Assembly: GCA_016184315.1 (NCBI GenBank)
Contig: JACPCU010000024.1
Span: 1-64,000, forward strand
Origin: Nitrososphaerota archaeon
Lineage (GTDB): Archaea; Thermoproteota; Nitrososphaeria; Nitrososphaerales; JACQRY01
DNA length: 64,000 nt
Reading direction: 5' to 3'
In this document: positions 43,742-53,341 of the stretch, piece after piece
Numbering within the stretch: position 1 is the stretch's first letter
How the letters are laid out: each line of letters starts with the position of its first letter
The notes under the pieces: generated by a model
The model's input: only the letters and a program-made list of their open reading frames with translations
What the model was told of the DNA's origin: nothing
The model's database searches: none
Position numbers and translations under genes: made by a program

Positions 43742-46300
43742 ATGAGTTTGTTCTTTGTATTATCCGGCATGCAGGTCTCGAGGCAGGGTCAGGACATGTC
43801 CTCAGTCACTAGGACTGCGTGCGGTCTTTGCCAGAATTTTTGCGGCGTTTTGGTTCATGTTCAGAATGGTAAGGTTGTTAAGGTTGAAGGGGATCCTGAT
43901 AATCCCCGCAACCACGGCCATGCTTGCGCTAAGGGTCTCTCAGGTCACTTCGCTCTCTACTCGCCGAAGCGTATCCGTAGACCTCTGATAAGGACGAATC
44001 CTCAGAAGGGCTTGGGGGTAGACCCGAAGTGGAAGGAGATCACCTGGGACGAAGCAGTAGGCATACTGGCTGACCGAGTGAAGAAGATCAGAGGCAACCC
44101 CAAAGGATTCAGACATAAGATCTTCTTGGTCTGCTTCGACATGTGGTCACGATGGAACGGCCCTATAGTAGGGTTTCTTGACGCTATGCAAGTGCTTCAC
44201 GGACCTTTCGGCGCAGATTGCTTCTGCGGTAATGCAATTCACCCACCTGCGTATCTCAACACAGCTTCCTTCGAAATGATTCAAGACTCAGAATACGCAA
44301 AGTACTACCTGCTTATCGGCGCCCAAGCTGGCTCCATTATTCACTACGACACGATGAACACTGCTCGTCACATAGCTGAGAAGAGGCCTGGCGAAGTCAA
44401 AGTTGTAGCCGTAGATCCGATATGCTCCTTCGCAGCATCGAAAGCCGAGGAATGGGTACCCATTAGACCAGGCACAGATGCAGCATTCATAATGGCAATA
44501 GTCAATCTTCTGGTAAACGAATACAAGATTTACGATGCTGATTTCCTGAAGAACAAGACTAATGCCCCTTATCTGATCGGGACAGACGGCTTGTATGTCA
44601 GAGAACCGAGTGACGATAAGCCTCTCATATGGGATTCTGCCGATAACAAAGCCAAACCTTTTGACGGCAGCATTAAGGATTTTGCTTTGGAAGGGAGCTT
44701 TTCTGTCAACGATGTAGCTTGTCAGCCAGCCTTTCAGAAGGTGAAAGACTATGCTAGCAAATACACTCCTGAATACGCGTCGACTATTACCACGGTTCCA
44801 GCGGATACCATCAGAAAGATAGCTAGAGAGCTGGGGGAGGCAGCATCCATAGGGGCCACGGTGAACATAGATGGGGTTGAGCTGCCTTATCGGCCTGTCT
44901 CAGTTGTCTGGTACAGGGGGCTAGGGGCCCATAGACATGCGTTTATGACAGGTATGGCAGCCCTCATGCTTCCTACGCTACTCGGTGCGATCCAAGTTCC
45001 GGGCGGAGTAATTGGGCATCCCCCCGGGGAGTCGTATGTAACGGATGATGGCTTGCTATCTGTTAAGCTGGACAGGACCCGAGGCTCCTTCACAGGACCT
45101 CCGTATCCTCCGAGACAGGTGAAGAAGCCGTCGAGACTCGACGTATTCGAGCTCTTCCCTGTATCGATCTACTCTTTCCCCATGATTGTGCCAGTAATAC
45201 TTGAACCTGAAAAATTCGGTATGACTGAAGAAATAACGCCGGACTTGGCAGTGATCTGGAGAGATAATCCAGTCGGCAACTCGTTCGCCCCAGAGCAAAT
45301 AGCTGAAACCTTGAAGAAGATTCCCTTCATCGCTTCCATAGCGATTGAGCCTGACGAAACATTGGCGCTTGCTGACCTCGTCATCCCAGACCTGCACCAC
45401 TTTGAGAGGCTTGCTGAAAGCTTGGGGGCCTATCTTCATGGATCAGGCTACTGGTATGCAGCTAAGCCTGCTGTCGCGCCGCCGTTTGACTCTCCTTACA
45501 ACAACTTGGTTAGCGTAGATCAACTCTTCCTTGAAGTCGCGAAGAGGGCGGGTATCTTGGGCGAATGCTACAGGTCTCTTAATAAGATCTGGAAACTTGA
45601 AGACTCGCCTCATGAGCTAGACACCAGTGGTGAGTATTCTTACTTGGAGATCGTGAACAGGAGGCTCAAGTCGTGGCTGGGCCCTGATAAAGACATAAAC
45701 TGGCTCCTCAGCGACGAAGGCGGCTTAACGGTTGGCCAGACAAATATTCAGGAGCATTACGTCGGACCGTTCAGAAAGGGGAGGCTCCACCTGTACTATG
45801 AGTTCATGATCGGCGCTGGGAAAGATGTTGACAGACTAACCAAAGAAATGTCGATACCTTGGGATACGTCTGATTATCAACCGATACCTGACTGGAAGCC
45901 ATGTCCATCTTACTCGCAGCGGCATGGCGAGTATGACCTTTTTGTGATCAATTCTAAGATCCCTATGCAAGTTCATGGCATGAGCAAGTTGAACCCTGTC
46001 TTAGGGCAGCTCACCGATTACCATCGCTTGGACTATGTGTTTCTGAATCCTTCTACGGCTAGGCGCAAGGACATTGAAGAGGGTGATGAGGTGGTTATCG
46101 AAACCACTAAAGGTAGGAAGGCTGTGGCTGTGGCGAGGCTTTCGGAACGTATTCATCCAGAAGTTTTGGCTACAATGCAGCACAGATTGTCTAAAGGAGC
46201 TGACTTTAACGAACTGATAACCTTGGATAAGGAGACTTTGGATTTCGTTGGCTGCGCTGTGGACGCGTGTATCTTAGCAAAGGTCGGGAAGGCGAGGTAG
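43742..46300 (+). CDS. DMSO-reductase-family molybdenum/tungsten oxidoreductase
   Basis: The 852-residue frame has an N-terminal [4Fe-4S] cluster motif (TACGLCQNFCGVL, then HACAKG) and conserved bis-MGD domains (WDEAVGILADRVK, IGAQAGS, VAVDPI, PIRPGTDAAFI, WYRGLGAHRHA, and the late LGQLTDYHRLDYVFLNP). Transhydroxylases and acetylene hydratase in this family also use a cluster near the N-terminus without a twin-arginine signal, and the enzyme here has none. The ATG at 43796 (SSVTRTACGLC) is a better start than 43742, because the CTTAATAT box at about 43730 is too close to 43742 and would start transcription near 43758. No small FeS or membrane subunit is adjacent, so the electron partner is unknown. 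Confidence 0.85.
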   Translation: MSLFFVLSGMQVSRQGQDMSSVTRTACGLCQNFCGVLVHVQNGKVVKVEGDPDNPRNHGHACAKGLSGHFALYSPKRIRRPLIRTNPQKGLGVDPKWKEITWDEAVGILADRVKKIRGNPKGFRHKIFLVCFDMWSRWNGPIVGFLDAMQVLHGPFGADCFCGNAIHPPAYLNTASFEMIQDSEYAKYYLLIGAQAGSIIHYDTMNTARHIAEKRPGEVKVVAVDPICSFAASKAEEWVPIRPGTDAAFIMAIVNLLVNEYKIYDADFLKNKTNAPYLIGTDGLYVREPSDDKPLIWDSADNKAKPFDGSIKDFALEGSFSVNDVACQPAFQKVKDYASKYTPEYASTITTVPADTIRKIARELGEAASIGATVNIDGVELPYRPVSVVWYRGLGAHRHAFMTGMAALMLPTLLGAIQVPGGVIGHPPGESYVTDDGLLSVKLDRTRGSFTGPPYPPRQVKKPSRLDVFELFPVSIYSFPMIVPVILEPEKFGMTEEITPDLAVIWRDNPVGNSFAPEQIAETLKKIPFIASIAIEPDETLALADLVIPDLHHFERLAESLGAYLHGSGYWYAAKPAVAPPFDSPYNNLVSVDQLFLEVAKRAGILGECYRSLNKIWKLEDSPHELDTSGEYSYLEIVNRRLKSWLGPDKDINWLLSDEGGLTVGQTNIQEHYVGPFRKGRLHLYYEFMIGAGKDVDRLTKEMSIPWDTSDYQPIPDWKPCPSYSQRHGEYDLFVINSKIPMQVHGMSKLNPVLGQLTDYHRLDYVFLNPSTARRKDIEEGDEVVIETTKGRKAVAVARLSERIHPEVLATMQHRLSKGADFNELITLDKETLDFVGCAVDACILAKVGKAR

Positions 46301-46389
46301 TTAGACGGGTGTTGAAATCCTGTTAACGCTTGAAACCCGAAGGAATTATATGTGGGTTGCTGAAAGAGGAATGGAAAGGAGCACCAGTC

Positions 46390-46815
46390 TTGCCTTCTGC
46401 AAAACCCTTGAAGAAAGAAATCATCATTTCAAAGAAAGTGATGTCTCCTGTAGGAGCATATGCGCATGCCGTAAAATGCGGAAACATGATCTTCATATCA
46501 GGCGTAGGGCCCTTCGATGAAAAAGGGAGGATCCCCTTTTCAAGCCGCTACGCCAACAAGAATGAAATCAAAACACAGACAAGGCTTACCTTAGAAAATA
46601 TCCGTCGAATACTGGAGGATGCGGGTGCCTCGCTTGACAACCTTGTTCAGCTAACTGCTTATCTTACCTTCTTCGAACGTGACTGGGAAGGCTACAACGA
46701 AGTTATGGGAGAATACTTCAAGGATAAGCCTCCTGCTCGAATGACCTTGTCTGTAAGTCCTCCGCTCTACGGGCTACTAATTGCCATGACGGGCACCGCG
46801 ATGCTCTCAGACTAG
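46390..46815 (+). CDS. RidA-family protein
   Basis: The frame is open from 46330, but the TTG at 46390 sits eight bases after AAAGGAG and gives the usual Rid opening (PSAKPLKKEIIISKKVMSP). Rid hallmarks follow: SPVGAYAHAVKCGNMIFISG, ILEDAGASLDNLVQLTAYL and the C-terminal PPARMTLSVSPPLYGLLIAM; the catalytic Arg is in PPARMT. It lies 90 bases after the molybdoenzyme gene on the same strand and may be co-transcribed with it. The third Rid protein of the window. Confidence 0.82.
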   Translation: MPSAKPLKKEIIISKKVMSPVGAYAHAVKCGNMIFISGVGPFDEKGRIPFSSRYANKNEIKTQTRLTLENIRRILEDAGASLDNLVQLTAYLTFFERDWEGYNEVMGEYFKDKPPARMTLSVSPPLYGLLIAMTGTAMLSD

Positions 46816-46921
46816 ACCTTCTCAGCTAAATAACAAACCTGTATAGACGACCACAATAAAATCAAAAACATCTAAAGTTAGTCTGTAATATCCGCTAAAT
46901 CCAATTATTTCTCATACGAAT

Positions 46922-46930
46922 ACTTAAATA
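46922..46930 (+). promoter_or_regulatory. TATA box of the substrate-binding-protein gene
   Basis: ACTTAAATA lies 23-31 bases before the ATG at 46953 in an otherwise gene-free, AT-rich stretch, indicating a strong own promoter with a leaderless message. Confidence 0.6.
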
Positions 46931-46952
46931 GAAAAACAAAATATCTCCCAAT

Positions 46953-47993
46953 ATGGCAAGTCGAACCATATTATTCGCCGTTCTAGCAGTAATAATCGCT
47001 GGAGCATCTTTCGGAGCCGGCTGGGTCGCAAACTCAATGCTGACACCACCCGCCAGAACAGATAAAGTCATCATGACTACCGACTGGATCCTATGGGGCT
47101 ACACCACACCCTTCTTCGTCGCCAAAGACCAAGGCTTCTACTCGAAAGAGGGACTTGAAGTAGATGTGCTGAGAGGAGTAGGCTCTGCAGACACAGTAAC
47201 CAAAGTAGGCGCAGGCGTAAGCCACTTCGGACTCTCCGACGCAGGCACAGTTCAACAAGTAATCGCCAAAGGCGCAGACGTGAAGATAGTGCAGATGTAC
47301 ACCCACACAAACGCCCTCGGTCTAAGATACATTGAGGAGAAAACCCCAATCAAATCAGCAAAAGACCTAGAAGGTAAAACCGTTGGCGAACCAACGGCAT
47401 CAGCCATCTGGCAGATGTTCCCCGTATTCGCCCAAAAAGCTAACATCGATATCAACAAAGTTAATCACGCTGACATAGCGGCGGGAGTCACAGTCTCTTC
47501 TCTGCTCGCAGGGAAGGTTGACTCCATCGGAGGAAACGCATTCACAACCCCCACAATATCCATCGACGCAGCCAAACAAGGCTTGACAGTGAAAAACCTA
47601 GTCTTCTCAGACTACGGCTTGAACCTCTACGGATACGCCATCTTAAGCCAAAACAAGTTGATCAAGGATAACCCAGACCTAGTTCAGAGATTCGTACGAG
47701 CAACTACTGCAGCTGTTGTCTGGAGTATCAAGAACCCTGACAAAGCCATAGAGATCTACAAGAAATACAACCCTGAAGCAGACCTAGCCATACACACAGC
47801 TGTCTGGAAAGCCACGATCCCCTACCTAATGGACGACCTCGCGAAACAGCAAGGATACGGCTACATGGATGACGCCAAGATGAAGATCACCGTCGACACC
47901 GTAAACCAGGTCTTCAGCCTCTCCGTCAAACCAGACCAAGTCTACACCAACGACTTCGTCTCCAAGGTTCCTAAAGAGCAAAGACTACCCTAA
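46953..47993 (+). CDS. NMT1/THI5-like ABC substrate-binding protein
   Basis: The 346-residue protein has an N-terminal membrane helix (about residues 5-24, no lipobox) and an SBP fold of the NMT1/THI5/SsuA type: DWILWGYTTPFFVAKDQGFY, KEGLEVDVLRG and GLSDAGTVQQVIAKGADVKI. In this family such proteins bind pyrimidine precursors, sulfonates or riboflavin-like compounds, so an aromatic or N-heterocyclic ligand is likely. Its permease (48056) is on the opposite strand and the ATPase (48970) on this strand. The gene is leaderless. Confidence 0.85.
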   Translation: MASRTILFAVLAVIIAGASFGAGWVANSMLTPPARTDKVIMTTDWILWGYTTPFFVAKDQGFYSKEGLEVDVLRGVGSADTVTKVGAGVSHFGLSDAGTVQQVIAKGADVKIVQMYTHTNALGLRYIEEKTPIKSAKDLEGKTVGEPTASAIWQMFPVFAQKANIDINKVNHADIAAGVTVSSLLAGKVDSIGGNAFTTPTISIDAAKQGLTVKNLVFSDYGLNLYGYAILSQNKLIKDNPDLVQRFVRATTAAVVWSIKNPDKAIEIYKKYNPEADLAIHTAVWKATIPYLMDDLAKQQGYGYMDDAKMKITVDTVNQVFSLSVKPDQVYTNDFVSKVPKEQRLP

Positions 47994-48009
47994 GTCAATC
48001 ACTTAGAGA

Positions 48010-48027
48010 GGGGGCGAAGCAGCCCCC
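48010..48027. terminator. GC-rich hairpin followed by T-rich tract
   Basis: GGGGGC (48010-48015) and GCCCCC (48022-48027) form a six-base stem with a GAAGCA loop, followed by CCTTTTATT. It sits between the convergent substrate-binding and permease genes. Confidence 0.55.
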
Positions 48028-48055
48028 AACCCCTTTTATTAAGAAAATCTAACGA

Positions 48056-48817
48056 TTATTGAGCTGAAGCAGACCGCGCCCACCACGGGGCAATGAATCT
48101 TCCCATGACCGCTATTGCTTCAAACAAAACGACACCTATGACGACCAAGACCAGCAGAGATGAATAGGTCATCACCGTCTGCGACTGCCCTCCGGCTACA
48201 AGGATAAGGTATCCAAGACCCTTGTTCCCTGAAACAAATTCGCCGACTACAGCCCCGATTATGGCCAGTGTCATAGCGATCTTTAATCCTTCGATGATGT
48301 AGGGTATCGAGTTCGGTATGCGGGCCTTGGCGAAGACCTGCCATTTGCTGGATTTGAATGCCTGTAGGAGCTCCACCAGCTCGGGTTCAACGGCCTTCAA
48401 GCCTAGGGTCATGTTTATGACAAGGGGGAAGAAGGAGAGGATGAACGCGATGACTATCTTCGGGTAATCAGCGAACCCCAGGTAGATGACCAAGAGGGGC
48501 GCTATCGCGACTTTGGGGATGACCTGCGTCATAACTATGATGGGGTAAACTGTGTCTTCGAATGTTGCTGACCATACTATAGCGATTGACAGGGCGAAGC
48601 CCAACAGGATTGTGAGGACGAAGCCTAGGACGGTTATGAAAATGGTGTACAGGGCGTGGTTGAACATCAAGCTGGCGTTTTCATAGGTGAATATGAGGAC
48701 TCGGGAAGGCGAGGGCAAAAGGAACTCGGGGATCTTGGCTGCGAAGACGATTGCTTCCCATACGATAAGCATGGCGGCTATGGCGAGGCTCGGGAATAAG
48801 GCTCGTCTTATGTTCAA
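48056..48817 (-). CDS. ABC transporter permease (SsuC/TauC-like)
   Basis: The 253-residue protein has about six membrane helices. The EAA motif region ELVELLQAFKSSKWQVFAKA followed by IPNSIPYIIEGLKIAMTLAI is the cytoplasmic coupling loop of importers of the nitrate/sulfonate/taurine type. It pairs with the NMT1-type binding protein (46953) and the ATPase (48970), although it is encoded on the opposite strand from both. Confidence 0.88.
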   Translation of the reverse strand: MNIRRALFPSLAIAAMLIVWEAIVFAAKIPEFLLPSPSRVLIFTYENASLMFNHALYTIFITVLGFVLTILLGFALSIAIVWSATFEDTVYPIIVMTQVIPKVAIAPLLVIYLGFADYPKIVIAFILSFFPLVINMTLGLKAVEPELVELLQAFKSSKWQVFAKARIPNSIPYIIEGLKIAMTLAIIGAVVGEFVSGNKGLGYLILVAGGQSQTVMTYSSLLVLVVIGVVLFEAIAVMGRFIAPWWARSASAQ

Positions 48818-48969
48818 AACTGGATTTGAATGGATATGCCACTGTTATTTGTAATTATCTGCTGTTCGGGGATACGGTTATTTACCGAGGTGCAAAACTA
48901 TCCTAGAAACTCAATATGAGTAACGGGCTTCAATCGCTGCTCCTAGACAAAAGCTGGGAGGTCTAACGC

Positions 48970-49770
48970 ATGGCTCTTTTGACGATTGCCAACCTTTCCA
49001 AGACCTATCGAACAGCAAAGGGAGGCGAAGTAGAAGCCCTCAGGAACGTCAGCATCGATGTCGACGAAGGCCAACTTGTATCGCTTGTCGGCCCCAGCGG
49101 CTGCGGCAAAAGCACCTTGCTCAAGATTCTTGTAGGTGTCTTGTCGAAGACTAGCGGAACGATAAGTCTGAGCGGGCAGGGGGTTTCCGGTCCCACTGGT
49201 AACATGGGCATCGTGTTCCAGACTCCTGTTTTGATGAAGTGGAGAAGCGTGTTGAGCAATGTGTTGCTGCCGATAGAGATTATGGGTCTTGATGGACAGA
49301 AGTATGCTGAAAGGGCTCACTCGCTGCTGGAGATGGTTAATCTCTCGGGATTCGAGTCTCATTATCCTTGGGAGCTTTCAGGAGGCATGCAGCAACGCGT
49401 CTCCATCTGCAGGGCTCTGATCGCTGATCCGCCTATTCTATTGATGGATGAGCCTTTCGGTGCCTTGGACGCTTTGACGAGGGAGGAGATGAACTTGGAG
49501 CTGCTTAGGATCTGGAATGAGACTAAGAAGACGATTCTCTTTGTTACGCACAGCATCCAGGAAGCAGTCTTCCTGTCCGACAAGGTGGTGGTTATGACTC
49601 CTCGACCTGGAAAGGTGGATCAGGTCTATGATATTGATATGCCTCGCCCCAGAGCAACGATGGTCAGATATTCACCGAAGTTCGCTGATTATTGTGAATC
49701 TGTCAGAAAGACGATCTACGGAACCAAAGCTCAAGGCTCCACAGGAACAGGCTTAGCTGGCACCGAGTAG
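48970..49770 (+). CDS. ABC transporter ATP-binding protein (SsuB/TauB-like)
   Basis: The 266-residue protein has Walker A GPSGCGKST, Q-loop FQTPVLMKWRSVL, signature LSGGMQQR, Walker B ILLMDEPFGALDALT and the switch His in VTHSIQEAVFLSDKVVVM. The SxxEAVFLxDKVVVM strand is that of the nitrate/sulfonate/taurine importer ATPases. It should power the 46953/48056 transporter. AGGTCTAACGC lies before the ATG. Confidence 0.93.
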   Translation: MALLTIANLSKTYRTAKGGEVEALRNVSIDVDEGQLVSLVGPSGCGKSTLLKILVGVLSKTSGTISLSGQGVSGPTGNMGIVFQTPVLMKWRSVLSNVLLPIEIMGLDGQKYAERAHSLLEMVNLSGFESHYPWELSGGMQQRVSICRALIADPPILLMDEPFGALDALTREEMNLELLRIWNETKKTILFVTHSIQEAVFLSDKVVVMTPRPGKVDQVYDIDMPRPRATMVRYSPKFADYCESVRKTIYGTKAQGSTGTGLAGTE

Positions 49771-49843
49771 CAGAACGATTTTCGCGGAATGACTGGACAC
49801 ATGTTCACGCTTATATCAGACTCAGCCACGCGGAAGACGCTGT

Positions 49844-50950
49844 ATGACTGATTATGATCTTAGTGTCGATTTCGCCGGGCTCCGACTAAAGAATCCTCTA
49901 CTGGCTGACGCAGCCGGCTACGCCGTCAGCCCTGCTGGACTCAGAAGACTGTTGAAAAGTGGTTTAGGAGCGGTCATAACGAAGTCAAGCACCGGGGAAG
50001 CCTTGCCTGCTTGGCCTAGGAGATGGGAGTGGAGCCCAAGGCCCAGGGTCTACTGGGATGACGTGACTCTTCCCTATCCTCACAGCAAGACTATGGACGG
50101 CACTGAGGCGCTGATAAACCCCGGTTACAAGAGAATGGCATCCTACATCAAGGAGGTTAAACCTCTTGCAGACGAGTTGGATGCTTACATAATCGGCAGT
50201 TTTTCTCCTCGCAGCGAGCAGGAGGCAGCTGAAATCGCGAGGGAATACGAGAAAGCCGGTGCAAGCGCTATACACATGGATCTGGTTTGTTCAACTGCAG
50301 CTTCCTTCAGAGGCAGACAGCACCCCAGTAAAGGCTGGGAGAAGCTCGGAAACTGGTGGTCTGAGACTCCGGAGAGAGCAGCAGGAGTCATGAAGGCAGC
50401 TAAAGACGCTGTTGACATACCTGTAGTTCCGAAGTCCTTCTTCTTAACATGGGCCAAAGAGCGGCCTGAAGCCATCAAGATGATCGAGGAGACCAGTCGG
50501 ATAGACGGCTTGGCAGTGCACACCTATAGTATTCCCGGATGCGTCTGGATCGACATCTTCAGGGGTAAGCCCTATGCCTATCCGAAGTATCCTTCTATGG
50601 ATGCTATCGTGGCTCTTACAGTCGGTAACACGATGAATCTGGCGAAGGTGACCAAGAAACCCATCTTGACTGCGGGAGCTATTTCAACAGTGAGCGATGT
50701 GATCCAACTCATCATGGTAGGTGGAACAGCCATCGGCCTCTGTAGAGCCCTCTACAAAGACATACATGTGGTGAAGCAGATCTGCGACGACTTGGAGTCC
50801 TACATGGCCAGCCAGACGCTGGAAAGCCTTGACGAAATTAGAGGAATAGCTCTCAAGTATCCTTTGAAGGGACCTAGCGGGCTTGCTCCTGAATATGAAG
50901 ATCAGGCTGTGCCGTTGGATCAAGTCAAAGAAACGCGTACTAGGAAGTAA
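49844..50950 (+). CDS. Dihydroorotate/dihydropyrimidine dehydrogenase-like flavoprotein
   Basis: The 368-residue protein begins LSVDFAGLRLKNPLLADAAGY, as in the PreA/DHOD (class 1) group of FMN enzymes. It has a KSSTGEA segment and the late TAGAISTVSDVIQLIMVGG motif, which holds the FMN phosphate. An IHMDLVCS segment sits where the catalytic base region is expected. There is no C-terminal 4Fe-4S extension as in PreA. It probably reduces or oxidises a pyrimidine-type ring and follows the ABC ATPase gene closely, which links it to the catabolic island. Confidence 0.8.
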   Translation: MTDYDLSVDFAGLRLKNPLLADAAGYAVSPAGLRRLLKSGLGAVITKSSTGEALPAWPRRWEWSPRPRVYWDDVTLPYPHSKTMDGTEALINPGYKRMASYIKEVKPLADELDAYIIGSFSPRSEQEAAEIAREYEKAGASAIHMDLVCSTAASFRGRQHPSKGWEKLGNWWSETPERAAGVMKAAKDAVDIPVVPKSFFLTWAKERPEAIKMIEETSRIDGLAVHTYSIPGCVWIDIFRGKPYAYPKYPSMDAIVALTVGNTMNLAKVTKKPILTAGAISTVSDVIQLIMVGGTAIGLCRALYKDIHVVKQICDDLESYMASQTLESLDEIRGIALKYPLKGPSGLAPEYEDQAVPLDQVKETRTRK

Positions 50951-51039
50951 GATCTGAGAGTGAATTTGTCTTCTTAACTGTCAGATACAAGGCCCAGGAT
51001 TAGCCTAATCCTTAGACTATGTGTAACTGCAGACGAATT

Positions 51040-53283
51040 TCAACTCGTCTGACATAGGGCCTTCAATACCTTCTCCGGCGTGATTGGAAGGCTGCAAATC
51101 CTTACACCGATGGCATCGTAAACTGCATTCGCTATTGCGGGGGCCACGGAGACCAACGACGGCTCGCCTAGTCCTTTGGCGCCATATGGGCCAGAAGGGT
51201 CAATGGTTTCAACCAGTATGGCCTCGATCTCCGGCGCCTCCTTCGGGCTGAGGCACTTGTAGTCGCGGAAATCAGGGTTCAGAACCACTCCGTCATCTAC
51301 AACCATTTCTTCGTATAGTGCAAAGCCTATTCCCTGAGCAACCCCACCATGTATCTGGCCCTCTGCGCCTAGAGGATTGATCGCCCTTCCGCAATCAGTA
51401 GCAGTCACGCATCTTAGAACCTTCACTCTACCGGTCTCTCGGTTGACTTCAATCTCAGCGAACTGGGCTGTGAAAGACAGGGAATTCCCTGGGGGCTCAT
51501 ATTCTCCCATGCCGATGATAACATCTTCACCATTGTTTGAATCGCCGAAGACAGCATGGTAATCCATCTTCTCACCAAGTCCGGTCTTCGCGGTGATAAC
51601 GCCATCTGAAATAACGAGATCCGACCGGTTTATGTTCAAGAGGCGAGAAGCTTTCTCTAATAGCTTAGCTTTTGCGTCAAGAGCAGCCAGCTTGACCGCG
51701 TAACCTGCTATCGATGTTGTTCGACTTGCGTATGTTCCGAAGTCAAAGGGCGCTGTCCCCGTGTCTCCTACGTGAACCCGCACCTTGTCGATGTCAATAC
51801 CCAATTCTTCAGCACAGATCTGAGCAAAGACTGTTCGAGACCCCTGCCCTATGTCAGCCGCAGCACTATACACGTGAATCACTCCTTTACCGTCGATAAC
51901 GACCTTGGCCATTGACCTTTCAGGTATAGCTGGTTTAGCACCGGTTGCGTGGCAGTTAAAGGCAACCCCCACTCCCCTTCCGTTTCGCCTACCCTTCTTT
52001 TCCCCCCATCCCATGCGTTCGACACCCTTTCTGACACATTCCTCCAAGCCGCAAGAAGGTATTTGATACCTGTTCACAGGATCGATGTCACCAGCTCGAA
52101 CCGCATTCTTGAGCCTGAACTCAATGGGATCTAGGCCCAGCTCCGCAGCAATTTCATCCATGTGAACCTCATTCGCAAAATTCGACTGAGGGTTCCCGTA
52201 CCCTCTAAAGGCCCCAGCTACAGGTGAATTAGTGTATACCGCGATACCCTCGAAACTTACGTTCGGCGCCTTGTAGAGAGTGGCCCACCTGACTCCAGCT
52301 ACTTTCATCACACTCGGTCCAGCAGTGGAGTAGGCTCCTGTGTTGAAGACAGCCTTCATTTGTTTTGCAACCAGCGATCCATTCTTACTAACCCCTGTCT
52401 TCAACCAGATCTGCGACGGATGCCTGCTGACTGTTGCCCTCATGTCTTCACCTCTAGTATACTGGCTCTTCACCGGCCGACCCGTCTTCATAGACAACAG
52501 TGCACACAAAGCTTCATCTGCCATTTCATCCTTGGAACCAAAACCTCCTCCCACAAAAGGCATGACCACCCTGATCTTCTCAGTCGGCATGGCGAGAGCC
52601 TTCGACAACACATAGCGTACATTGTAGGGCACTTGCGTCGAAGACCAGACTGTGAGCTTCTTCTCCTTATAGTCAAAGTCTGCTATGCAGCCGTGGGTCT
52701 CCAAGGGAACATGTTGAACCCTCTGGGTCTCATACTGCCCTTCGAACACATGGTCAGATTCTCTGAAACCTTCCTCCACATCACCTATGTTGAAGGCTGC
52801 TTTAGCAGCGATGTTCCCATTGAGGTGAATCTTCGGAGCCTCCGGCCGGAGGGCTTCTTCAGGGGAGAATACAGGTGGAAGCACTTTGTATTCGACTTCG
52901 ACATGCTGCAAAGCTTCATCGATTATGGCAGGGTCATCCGCAGCCAAGGCCATGATCTTGTCTCCCACAAATCTAGCTTCCTCAGTGAGGAGGAATTCGT
53001 CTGCGGGCAGCTGGTCAAGGTGAAAGTCTCCTCTCCACGCGCTGTTAAACGGTATTCTAGGCATATCCTTTGGTGTGAGTACTGCTCTGACTCCCGGGAT
53101 CATTGCCTTGCCCGCGTCGATGCTCAGTATTCTGGCATGGGGATAGGGGCTTCTAAGTATCCCAGCGTAAAGCATCTGGTCAAAGCTCATGTCGGCGGTA
53201 TACTTGGCCGAACCTGTAACGGCTTCCAAAGCATCTACTCGGGGATGCCGTTTCCCTACAAAGCGTAGATGCTCGACCGTCAT
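51040..53283 (-). CDS. Xanthine dehydrogenase/molybdenum hydroxylase large subunit
   Basis: The 747-residue protein has the MoCo-domain hallmarks: RVDALEAVTGSAKYTAD at the N-terminus, GGGFGSKDEM, GAFRGYGNPQ, IGQGSRTVFAQIC and the catalytic Glu in GAKGLGEPSLV. The enzyme class hydroxylates N-heterocycles or aldehydes (xanthine, nicotinate, CO or quinoline-type). The FeS and FAD subunits usually encoded beside it are absent within the window. The enamidase-like gene follows on the same strand about 60 bases away, supporting a nicotinate- or purine-like substrate. Confidence 0.9.
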   Translation of the reverse strand: MTVEHLRFVGKRHPRVDALEAVTGSAKYTADMSFDQMLYAGILRSPYPHARILSIDAGKAMIPGVRAVLTPKDMPRIPFNSAWRGDFHLDQLPADEFLLTEEARFVGDKIMALAADDPAIIDEALQHVEVEYKVLPPVFSPEEALRPEAPKIHLNGNIAAKAAFNIGDVEEGFRESDHVFEGQYETQRVQHVPLETHGCIADFDYKEKKLTVWSSTQVPYNVRYVLSKALAMPTEKIRVVMPFVGGGFGSKDEMADEALCALLSMKTGRPVKSQYTRGEDMRATVSRHPSQIWLKTGVSKNGSLVAKQMKAVFNTGAYSTAGPSVMKVAGVRWATLYKAPNVSFEGIAVYTNSPVAGAFRGYGNPQSNFANEVHMDEIAAELGLDPIEFRLKNAVRAGDIDPVNRYQIPSCGLEECVRKGVERMGWGEKKGRRNGRGVGVAFNCHATGAKPAIPERSMAKVVIDGKGVIHVYSAAADIGQGSRTVFAQICAEELGIDIDKVRVHVGDTGTAPFDFGTYASRTTSIAGYAVKLAALDAKAKLLEKASRLLNINRSDLVISDGVITAKTGLGEKMDYHAVFGDSNNGEDVIIGMGEYEPPGNSLSFTAQFAEIEVNRETGRVKVLRCVTATDCGRAINPLGAEGQIHGGVAQGIGFALYEEMVVDDGVVLNPDFRDYKCLSPKEAPEIEAILVETIDPSGPYGAKGLGEPSLVSVAPAIANAVYDAIGVRICSLPITPEKVLKALCQTS

Positions 53284-53341
53284 TCTTAGCTTTCAGCCTG
53301 TTGGAGTAACTTTATGACCTTTTTCTTTCTACTTTAATGTC

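Noticed and set aside
52360-53268. 302-codon plus-strand ORF opposite the molybdenum hydroxylase
   Set aside because: It is a shadow of the strongly conserved minus-strand gene and has no family features.
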